In this document: piece after piece, positions 57,866 to 64,000 of the stretch | Position numbering within the stretch: the stretch's first letter is position 1 | How the letters are laid out: the number at the start of each line of letters is the position of its first letter | Origin: Planctomycetota bacterium | GTDB lineage: Bacteria; Planctomycetota; UBA1135; UBA2386 | Length of the DNA stretch: 64,000 nucleotides | Assembly (NCBI GenBank): GCA_025459175.1 | Contig: JALORC010000072.1 | Coordinates: 1-64,000 of the forward strand | Direction: 5' to 3' | Translations under genes and position numbers: made by a program | Notes under the pieces: generated by a model | Database searches by the model: none | What the model was told of the DNA's origin: nothing | What the model saw: the letters and a program-made list of their open reading frames with translations, nothing else

Positions 57866-57877
57866 CCCGGGGCGAAC

Positions 57878-57899
57878 GGCACCGGCACCGGCCGGTGCC
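57878..57899 (+). terminator. Hairpin between asd and accB
   Basis: Perfect 8-bp stem GGCACCGG/CCGGTGCC, 6-base loop, 13 bp after the asd stop. No T-run. Could separate moaC-asd from the accB group. Confidence 0.45.
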
Positions 57900-57980
57900 A
57901 TCGCGCACTGGATTCCGGCACGGCGAAGCCGTTCACTTGCGCCCCCTCGGCGGCGGTGCCGTCCCTGGAGTCTCGACCCG

Positions 57981-58541
57981 ATGTCCGTGAAGCGCCCTGA
58001 CCCGCAGAAGAAGTCCTCTCCCGCCGGCAAGTCCGCCGGTTCCCCGAAGCCCGGCGCCGTCGACCGGTCGGACCCGACCGATCGCCTGGGCCAACTCGAG
58101 CGGCTGATCGAGATGATGGTGCAGAAGGACGTCGTCGAGGTCGAGCTCGAGGACGGCAACACCCGCTGGCGGGTGCGCCGGACCGAGCCGCAGGCGGTGA
58201 CCTACGCCGCGCCGCAGGCGATGGCGATGCCGATGCCGACCATGCCGATGGCGGGCGGGCACCAGGCCCCCGCGGCCGGCGCCCCGGCGGCGGCCAGCGA
58301 GCCGAAGGGGGAGGTGTTCAAGTCGCCGATGCTCGGCACCTTCTACCGGGCGGCCTCGCCCGAGGCCGAGGTGTTCTGCAAGCCGGGCGATCGCGTCAGC
58401 GCCGACAAGACCTTGTGCATCATCGAGGCGATGAAGGTGATGAACGAGATCAAGGCCGAGCGCGAGTTCGAGATCCTCGACATCCTCGTCAAGAACGGCG
58501 AGCCGGTCGAGTTCGGCCAGCCCCTGTTCCTGATCCGCTAG
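57981..58541 (+). CDS. accB: Biotin carboxyl carrier protein of acetyl-CoA carboxylase
   Basis: 186 residues. Disordered, Ala/Pro/Met-rich linker (~70-110), then biotinyl domain with biotinylated Lys152 in [10 protein letters not shown]. It carries carboxybiotin between AccC and AccAD for malonyl-CoA production. Followed after 10 bp by accC. Confidence 0.96.
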   Translation: MSVKRPDPQKKSSPAGKSAGSPKPGAVDRSDPTDRLGQLERLIEMMVQKDVVEVELEDGNTRWRVRRTEPQAVTYAAPQAMAMPMPTMPMAGGHQAPAAGAPAAASEPKGEVFKSPMLGTFYRAASPEAEVFCKPGDRVSADKTLCIIEAMKVMNEIKAEREFEILDILVKNGEPVEFGQPLFLIR

Positions 58542-58551
58542 GCCCGCGGTC

Positions 58552-59898
58552 ATGTTCCAACGCATCCTGATCGCCAACCGCGGCGAGATCGCCCTGCGCA
58601 TCCTGCGCGCGTGCAAGGACCTCGGCATCCAGTCGGTCGCCGTCTACAGCGAGGCCGACAAGGACTCGCTGCACCTGCGCTACGCCGACGAGACCATCTG
58701 CATCGGGCCGGCCGCCAGCAGCGAGAGCTACCTGAACATCCCGGCGCTGATCGCCGCCGCCGAGATCGCCGACGTCGAGGCGATCCATCCCGGCTACGGC
58801 TTCCTGTCGGAGAACGAGCACTTCGCCGAGGTCTGCCAGAGCTGCAACATCAAGTTCATCGGTCCGTCGCCGAAGGCGATCGCGCAGTGCGGCGACAAGG
58901 TCGCTGCCAAGCGCCTGGCCAAGGAAGCCGGCGTGCCCTGCGTGCCCGGCTCCGACGGCCCGATCGAGAACGAACAGGACGCGCTGACCGTCGCGCGCAA
59001 GATCGGCTTCCCGGTGCTGGTCAAGGCCGCCGCCGGCGGTGGTGGCCGCGGCATGCGCGTCGCCCACAACGAGCCGAGCCTGGTCACCGGCTACCACTCG
59101 GCGCGCAGCGAAGCCGAGAAGGCGTTCAAGGACTCGACCGTCTACCTCGAGAAGTACATCGAGAAGCCGCGCCACGTCGAGATCCAGATCATGGCCGACC
59201 AGCACGGCAACGTCGTGCACCTCGGCGAGCGCGATTGTTCGCTGCAGCGGCGGCACCAGAAGCTGCTCGAGGAGAGCCCGTGCCCGGTGCTCGACGAGAA
59301 GACGCGCCAGGCGATGGGCGAGGCCGCGGTGCGGTTGGCGAAGGCAGCCAACTACTACTCGGCCGGCACCGTCGAGTTCCTGCTCGACAAGCACAAGAAC
59401 TTCTACTTCATCGAGATCAACAGCCGCATCCAGGTCGAGCACCCGGTGACCGAGATGGTCACCGACACCGACCTGATCCGCGAGATGATCCTGGTCGCCG
59501 CCGGCAACAAGCTGTCGTTCCGCCAGGAGGACATCAAGATGCGCGGCCACGCGATCGAGTTCCGGATCAACGCCGAGGACCCGGATCACAACTTCAAGCC
59601 GTGCCCCGGCAAGATCACGACGTTCGTCGCGCCGGCCGGGCCGGGCGTGCGCTGGGACAGCCACATCTACCAGGGCTACACGGTGCCGCCGCACTACGAC
59701 TCGATGGTCGGCAAGCTGATCATCCATCGCCACACCAGGAAGCAGGCGATCGAGGTCGCGCGCCGCGCGCTGCACGAACTGACGCTGGAAGGCATCACGA
59801 CCACCGCGGGCCTGTTCCGGCGCATCCTGGACCACTCCGACTTCTGCGCCGGCGAGGTCGACACCGGCTTCATCGACCGCTACTTCGCGCCCAGGTAG
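58552..59898 (+). CDS. accC: Biotin carboxylase subunit of acetyl-CoA carboxylase
   Basis: 448 residues, family-standard length. ATP-grasp enzyme: [29 protein letters not shown], conserved lysine/His and the [10 protein letters not shown] motif, all intact. It carboxylates biotin on AccB with ATP and bicarbonate. The accBC pair is conserved; accA and accD are elsewhere. Confidence 0.98.
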   Translation: MFQRILIANRGEIALRILRACKDLGIQSVAVYSEADKDSLHLRYADETICIGPAASSESYLNIPALIAAAEIADVEAIHPGYGFLSENEHFAEVCQSCNIKFIGPSPKAIAQCGDKVAAKRLAKEAGVPCVPGSDGPIENEQDALTVARKIGFPVLVKAAAGGGGRGMRVAHNEPSLVTGYHSARSEAEKAFKDSTVYLEKYIEKPRHVEIQIMADQHGNVVHLGERDCSLQRRHQKLLEESPCPVLDEKTRQAMGEAAVRLAKAANYYSAGTVEFLLDKHKNFYFIEINSRIQVEHPVTEMVTDTDLIREMILVAAGNKLSFRQEDIKMRGHAIEFRINAEDPDHNFKPCPGKITTFVAPAGPGVRWDSHIYQGYTVPPHYDSMVGKLIIHRHTRKQAIEVARRALHELTLEGITTTAGLFRRILDHSDFCAGEVDTGFIDRYFAPR

Positions 59899-59906
59899 CG
59901 GCAGCG

Positions 59907-60602
59907 ATGGCGACGAAGTCCGGACGCCTCGCGGACCGCCTGCTGCTCGTGACGAACCTGGTCGTCGCGAACGGCGCGGCGGCGGTGTTCGTGGTGGTGT
60001 TCGTGCAGCCCGGTGCACTCGGCATCGGTCTCGCCGACCTGCGCGGCGCCAGCGGCTTGGCGCTGGTCGAGCCGCGCCACGCGCTGCTGCCGCTCGACAC
60101 CGCGCTGGCGTGGGCGCTGCTGGCGCTGTCGATCGTGCTGCTGCTGTGGAACTTCGCGTGGCTGGTGCGCCGCCGCGAACAAGCGCCGCCGAGCAATTGG
60201 GTGATCAGCGACACGCCGTCCGGTCCGGTCCGCGTCGCCCGCGAGGCGCTCGAATCCGGCCTGCAGAAGGCCGGCGAGTCGCTGGTCGAGATCACCCGCG
60301 TGCGGGTCCAGATCGACACCCGGACGCCGAAGCGGATCGGCGTGACGATCCAGTTCCAGGCCGCCGAGGGCAGCAACAATCTCGCCGCCAGCCAGCGGCT
60401 GCGGCAGGTGGTCGGCGACCGCTTCGCCGAGATGGTGCGCCTCTACGACGACCATCAGGTCGACTACGAGCTCGAGTTCCAGGGCTTCGCCGGCAAGCTC
60501 GGCAAGAAGGGTCTGGAAGTGCCGCCGCCGAGCGAGCCACATCCGTTCACCGGACCGAAGTATCCGATCGACGACGACACCACGCTGGGAGGCGGGGCAT
60601 GA
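59907..60602 (+). CDS. AmaP-like two-helix membrane protein
   Basis: 231 residues. Two transmembrane helices (~12-34, ~64-86) and a cytoplasmic C-terminal alpha/beta domain (~98-200: GPVRVAREALESGLQKAGESLVEITRVRVQID) matching the Asp23/AmaP (alkaline-shock membrane anchor) family architecture. In Gram-positive bacteria AmaP anchors Asp23. No Asp23 is adjacent, so the role here is unknown. It starts 9 bp after accC; its TGA overlaps the pfk ATG by 4 bases (ATGA). Confidence 0.75.
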   Translation: MATKSGRLADRLLLVTNLVVANGAAAVFVVVFVQPGALGIGLADLRGASGLALVEPRHALLPLDTALAWALLALSIVLLLWNFAWLVRRREQAPPSNWVISDTPSGPVRVAREALESGLQKAGESLVEITRVRVQIDTRTPKRIGVTIQFQAAEGSNNLAASQRLRQVVGDRFAEMVRLYDDHQVDYELEFQGFAGKLGKKGLEVPPPSEPHPFTGPKYPIDDDTTLGGGA

Positions 60603-61651
60603 CGATGCGAGTGGGAGTATTGACCGGCGGCGGCGACGCCCCGGGTCTCAACGCGGCAGTGTGCGGCCTCGGCCGCCGGCTGCTGACGGCGAACGCGACG
60701 CTGATCGGGTTCGAGGACGGCTGGCGCGGTCTGATCGAGGATCGCAGCCGGTCGCTGCAGAACGCGAACTTCCAGCACCTGCTGGTCTACGGCGGCACGC
60801 TGCTCGGCAGCAGCGGCGACAACCCGTATCGCGATCCGGGCACCATGGTGCCGAAGGTGCTGGCGACGATGCGCAACCATCGCCTCGACGCGCTGGTCGC
60901 GATCGGTGGCGAAGGCACGCTGGGTGCCGCCGATCGGCTGTTCCGCGAGCAGCAGGTGCCGGTGGTGGGGATCCCGAAGACGATCGACAACGACCTCGAC
61001 GCGACCGACTTCACGTTCGGCTTCTTCTCGGCGGTCGAGGTGGTGACGCGAGCGATGGACGACCTGCGCAGCACCGCCGAGTCGCACGGTCGGGTCATGG
61101 TCGTCGAGTGCATGGGCCGCCACGCCGGCTGGATCACCGCCTACGCGGGCGTCGCGGCCGGCGCCGAGGCGATCCTGGTCCCCGAGCGCGAGGCGCACCT
61201 CGAGGAACTCTGCAGCAACCTGGCCCGCCTGCGCCAGAGCGGCGCCAGGTCGGCGATCGTGGCCGTGGCCGAGGGCGCGCGGCTGTTCGAGAACGGCGCC
61301 TGCCTGTCGTCGATGGAGAAGGACGAGTTCGGCGAGTACAAGACCGGCGGCGCCGCGGCGACGATCAGCAAACGCATCCAGGCCCGCCTGGGCTGGGAGG
61401 CGCGCCACCTGGTGCTCGGTCACCTGCAGCGGGCCGGCCGACCGATCGCCTTCGACCGCATCTTCGCGCTGCGGCTCGGCGCCCGCGCTGCCCGCCTGGT
61501 GCTGGAGCGACGGTTCGGCTTCATGGCGGCGATGCGCGCGGGCGAAATCGTCGATGTGCCGCTGCAGGCCGCCGTGGCGGCGCGCAAGACCTTGACGAAG
61601 GAGTTCCTCGATCGCTACGAGAACTTCTTCCTGCCGATCGGAGGCCCATGA
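60599..61651 (+). CDS. pfkA: 6-phosphofructokinase, ATP- or PPi-dependent
   Basis: 350 residues. GGGDAPGLNAA, GGEGT (104-107), PKTIDND (126-132) with catalytic Asp, MGRHAGW. It phosphorylates fructose-6-phosphate in glycolysis. The phosphodonor is uncertain: position equivalent to E. coli Gly104 is Gly, as in ATP enzymes, but the Gly124 equivalent is Lys127, as in PPi enzymes. This mix occurs in a third clade with both types. Start ATG overlaps the upstream stop by 4 bases. Confidence 0.93.
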   Translation: MTMRVGVLTGGGDAPGLNAAVCGLGRRLLTANATLIGFEDGWRGLIEDRSRSLQNANFQHLLVYGGTLLGSSGDNPYRDPGTMVPKVLATMRNHRLDALVAIGGEGTLGAADRLFREQQVPVVGIPKTIDNDLDATDFTFGFFSAVEVVTRAMDDLRSTAESHGRVMVVECMGRHAGWITAYAGVAAGAEAILVPEREAHLEELCSNLARLRQSGARSAIVAVAEGARLFENGACLSSMEKDEFGEYKTGGAAATISKRIQARLGWEARHLVLGHLQRAGRPIAFDRIFALRLGARAARLVLERRFGFMAAMRAGEIVDVPLQAAVAARKTLTKEFLDRYENFFLPIGGP

Positions 61652-62916
61652 AGAACCGTGACTCGTGCTTGTCGGTGCTGCGCTGCGGGAGCGCGGTGCT
61701 GATGGTTCTCGCCGCCGCGGCGGCCCAGCAGCAGCCGATTCCAGGCTTCGGAGCACAGCCGATTCCAGGCTTCGGAGCACAGCCGATCCCCGGCTTCGGA
61801 GCCCTGCCTCAGCAGCCGCTGTTCCAGCGCTCGTTCTCCGACCAGCTGCAGTCGACCTGGGTGCGGCCGCGCCCGCAGCTGCCGTTCACCGGGTTCCCGG
61901 TGTTCCCGTCGCGCCTGTCCGACTACTCGAAGGGCCCCGGCGGCGGCTTGTTGCAGGCACTGGTGCAGGGGCAAGGACTGCCGGGGCTGTCGATCCCCGG
62001 CTTGGGCGGGCAGCCCGGCATGCTGCCCGGCTTCGGCCTGTTCCCCGGCCAGCAGCAACAGCAGGGCGGCCTCGGCCGGATGCCGCCCATGGGGCAGCTG
62101 CAACCGAGCGACGGTGACCCGTTGCCGCTGCCGGAAGCCGAGCCCGAGGTCGGTTGGCCCAACTGGGCCAATACCCGCGATCGGGAACCGCTGCCGTTCG
62201 CCGAGCATCTCGCGTTGCTGGTCCGCCACGGCGACCGCGTGTGGTGGAAGCTGCCCGAGGAAGAGGCCATGGTGCCGCTGTACTTCCACGACAAGTTCCG
62301 CACCCTGACGCAGGGCTCCGCGGTCGAAGTGCGCCAGGCCGGCGAGTTCGAGCTGCTGTTGCACCGCAGCACGCGCGTCGTGGCACGCGGCCGCACGGCG
62401 ATCACGATCGAGGAGATGAACCCCGAGAAGGTGCGCTTCGTCGTGCAGAGCCTGACCCGCCTGGCGATCACCGCGGGGGGGCGCGAGCACCAGATCGAGT
62501 TGCCGGGGGGCTCCCGGTTGCTGTTGTCGCCCCAGGACGTGACCGACGACGCGACCATGGCCGTCCTGCTCGAGCGTGCGATCGAGCCAGCCTGGCTCGG
62601 TGGGCGCGCGTCGTTGTTCAACATCGGCAGCAGCGACGTGCGTTGGCAGTTCGGCGTGCAGTCGATCACGATCCCGCCCGGCCATCGGGTGGTGTTCTTC
62701 CTGACCCCGCCGGCGACCCCGTATGCGGAGCAGCTGCTGACGGAAGGTGCCCGCGCCGCGATCGAGGACGGCATCATGGTGGTCAAGGCGGTCAATGAAG
62801 TCGGCGTCAGCTGGAGTGGCGCCCGCTTCCAGCTGCCCGCCGGCTCGGAGCTGCGCCTCGACCCGCTGCAGGGCCAGCCGTTCACGAAGGCGCTGCCGGC
62901 GCGAGCCGCCCAGTGA
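61648..62916 (+). CDS. Exported hypothetical protein with QPIPGFGA repeats
   Basis: 422 residues; ATG overlaps the pfk stop by 4 bases. A signal segment (CGSAVLMVLAAAAAQ) is followed by three QPIPGFGA repeats, a Pro/Gly/Gln-rich linker with a QQQQQ run (~60-150), and a beta-rich domain (~180-420: FAEHLALLVRHGDRVWWKL, FELLLHRSTRVVARG). I recognise no family; LPS-assembly or FecR-like folds are possible but unsupported. A role in the envelope is inferred. Confidence 0.7.
   Translation: MKNRDSCLSVLRCGSAVLMVLAAAAAQQQPIPGFGAQPIPGFGAQPIPGFGALPQQPLFQRSFSDQLQSTWVRPRPQLPFTGFPVFPSRLSDYSKGPGGGLLQALVQGQGLPGLSIPGLGGQPGMLPGFGLFPGQQQQQGGLGRMPPMGQLQPSDGDPLPLPEAEPEVGWPNWANTRDREPLPFAEHLALLVRHGDRVWWKLPEEEAMVPLYFHDKFRTLTQGSAVEVRQAGEFELLLHRSTRVVARGRTAITIEEMNPEKVRFVVQSLTRLAITAGGREHQIELPGGSRLLLSPQDVTDDATMAVLLERAIEPAWLGGRASLFNIGSSDVRWQFGVQSITIPPGHRVVFFLTPPATPYAEQLLTEGARAAIEDGIMVVKAVNEVGVSWSGARFQLPAGSELRLDPLQGQPFTKALPARAAQ
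61732..61803 (+). repeat. Three tandem 24-bp units coding QPIPGFGA
   Basis: Units 61732-61755 and 61756-61779 are identical; 61780-61803 differs at three positions. In frame, so change in copy number keeps the reading frame. Confidence 0.75.
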
Positions 62917-62929
62917 GCGGTTCGCCGCG

Positions 62930-63901
62930 GTGCCACCAGTGACCCCGGCCGCGCTGGCCGCCGCGACAGCCGAGGCCGCGGTGCGACTCGCCGACAGCGT
63001 CGTGCGCACGCCCTTGGTGCCGTCACCGTGGCTGTCGCAGCGGCTCGGCATCGACGTGCGGCTGAAGCTCGAGAACGTGCAGCACACCGGCAGCTTCAAG
63101 CTGCGCGGCGCCAGCAATGCGCTGCGGCAGCTGGCGCCGGAGGTCGCCGCCCGCGGCGTGGTCGCGGCGTCGTCGGGCAACCACGGCCTCGGTCTCGCCG
63201 CGGCAGCCGCACAGCTCGGCATTCCGGCCGTGGTCTACGTGCCACAGACCACGCCCGTCGAGAAGCGCGCGGCGATCACCGCCCATGGCGTCGAAGTCAT
63301 CGTGCACGGCGCGGACTGCGTCGACACCGAGCAGGAAGCGCGCGCGGTCGCCGCACGCAGCGGCCGCACCTACGTGTCCCCGTACAACGATGCCGCCGTC
63401 GTCGCCGGTCAGGGCACGGTCGCGGTGGAACTGCTCGCACAGTGGCCGGAGGTGGACACGCTCTACGTCGCGTTGGGCGGCGGCGGGCTCTGTGCGGGCA
63501 TCGCCGCCTACGCGCGTTCGGTGCGCCCTTCGATCGAGGTCGTGGCCTGCTCGCCGCAGGCCTCCGCGGCCATGGCCGCCTGCGTGCGGGCAGGGCGCGT
63601 GATCGACGTGGCGTGCGGCGAGACCTGGTCCGACAGCACCGCCGGTGGGGTCGAACCCGAGGCGATCACGCTGCCGTGGTGCCAGGCGTTGGTCGATCGC
63701 TTCGTCGACGTCGACGAGCCGTCGATCGCCGCGGCCATGCTCGATTGCCTGCGGCACCAGCATCTGCTCGTCGAAGGGGCCGCCGGAGTCGCCGTCGCCG
63801 GCTGCCTGCAAGACGCCGCGCGAACCGGCCGGCGGGCGGCGATCGTCGTCTGCGGCGGCAACCTGCCGCTCTCGCGCCTGCGCGTGCTGCTGGCCGGCTG
63901 A
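62930..63901 (+). CDS. PLP-dependent threonine/serine dehydratase
   Basis: 323 residues from GTG at 62930 (GTG at 62939 is the alternative). Fold type II PLP enzyme: Lys57 in GSFKLRG (Schiff-base lysine), SSGNHG (81-86) phosphate/substrate loop, ALGGGGLCAG glycine-rich loop, VVCGGN near the end. It deaminates threonine or serine, or racemises serine; no ACT regulatory domain is present, so catabolic or serine-racemase type is likelier than biosynthetic IlvA. Confidence 0.88.
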   Translation: MPPVTPAALAAATAEAAVRLADSVVRTPLVPSPWLSQRLGIDVRLKLENVQHTGSFKLRGASNALRQLAPEVAARGVVAASSGNHGLGLAAAAAQLGIPAVVYVPQTTPVEKRAAITAHGVEVIVHGADCVDTEQEARAVAARSGRTYVSPYNDAAVVAGQGTVAVELLAQWPEVDTLYVALGGGGLCAGIAAYARSVRPSIEVVACSPQASAAMAACVRAGRVIDVACGETWSDSTAGGVEPEAITLPWCQALVDRFVDVDEPSIAAAMLDCLRHQHLLVEGAAGVAVAGCLQDAARTGRRAAIVVCGGNLPLSRLRVLLAG

Positions 63902-64000
63902 ACGCCCGCCGCACGCGAACTGCGGCTGCCATCGGCGCGCTGGCATCAAGCCGGGCCGGGCCGCGCACCGATAGACCGACTCGCAGCGCGAGCCGTGCGG
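63902..64000. other. Intergenic to window edge, 99 bp, no feature seen
   Basis: No gene start or structure can be supported in this last stretch. Confidence 0.4.

Overview
The window is a very GC-rich, gene-dense bacterial chromosome segment with about 41 protein genes, no rRNA, no convincing tRNA and no CRISPR array. Gene content points to Planctomycetota. It has a protein with the PVC-type cytochrome/dehydrogenase plus DUF1080 architecture, a separate tandem DUF1080 protein, a DUF2961/GH172 gene and a copper monooxygenase-like cytochrome with a redoxin. It also has an ECF sigma factor near a large Ser/Thr kinase, and very large secreted propeller proteins ending in a GxGCxG-type C-terminal domain. 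I infer one of the high-GC deep planctomycete lineages, but no marker gene fixes the genus. Most starts lack a clear Shine-Dalgarno sequence; the few that have one are noted.

Left part (1-25.5 kb), mostly cell envelope and exported proteins: a truncated lipoprotein with a CARDB-like region; a helical hypothetical gene followed by a VapBC-like toxin-antitoxin pair; a small orphan cREC (cyclic-phosphate receiver) gene. Then come three paralogous secreted beta-propeller-repeat proteins (4444-6897, 9286-11829, 12515-14959). Between them lie an exported protein with eight CxxC motifs, a nuclease-like segment and TPRs, and an antisense remnant of another C-terminal surface domain. An Omp85-type barrel, a DUF2961/GH172 gene broken by an internal deletion, a zinc-ribbon membrane protein, a Ser/Thr kinase with a TPR-like receptor half, a cytosolic lipase-like hydrolase, an ECF sigma factor and a secreted protein with a duplicated module follow.

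Middle part (25.7-47.4 kb): ruvB-tgt-exported nuclease form a minus-strand operon divergent from a group II truncated haemoglobin. Next are an MFS transporter with a coupled barrel lipoprotein, a carboxypeptidase-regulatory-repeat protein with an archaemetzincin lipoprotein upstream, and a kelch-like secreted protein. A 1,713-residue protein joins FG-GAP propeller, PVC dehydrogenase propeller, HEAT repeats, c-type cytochrome and DUF1080. It is followed by an exported EEP hydrolase, a prolyl-oligopeptidase lipoprotein and a tandem-DUF1080 protein.

Right part (47.4-64 kb): B12-dependent ribonucleotide reductase (nrdJ), then a minus-strand operon of S41 C-terminal protease, copper/cytochrome/EF-hand protein and redoxin lipoprotein. 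After these is a tightly packed plus-strand run, many of its junctions overlapping by 4 bp: moaC, asd, accB, accC, an AmaP-like membrane protein, a phosphofructokinase, an exported repeat protein and a PLP threonine/serine dehydratase. This part is core metabolism (molybdopterin, aspartate-family amino acids, fatty acid initiation, glycolysis). The most interesting material is the sugar-oxidation/3-keto-glycoside fusion protein, the propeller-protein family with its orphan C-terminal domain, the exported CxxC/nuclease-like/TPR protein, and a perfect 13-bp palindrome at 35487-35516.
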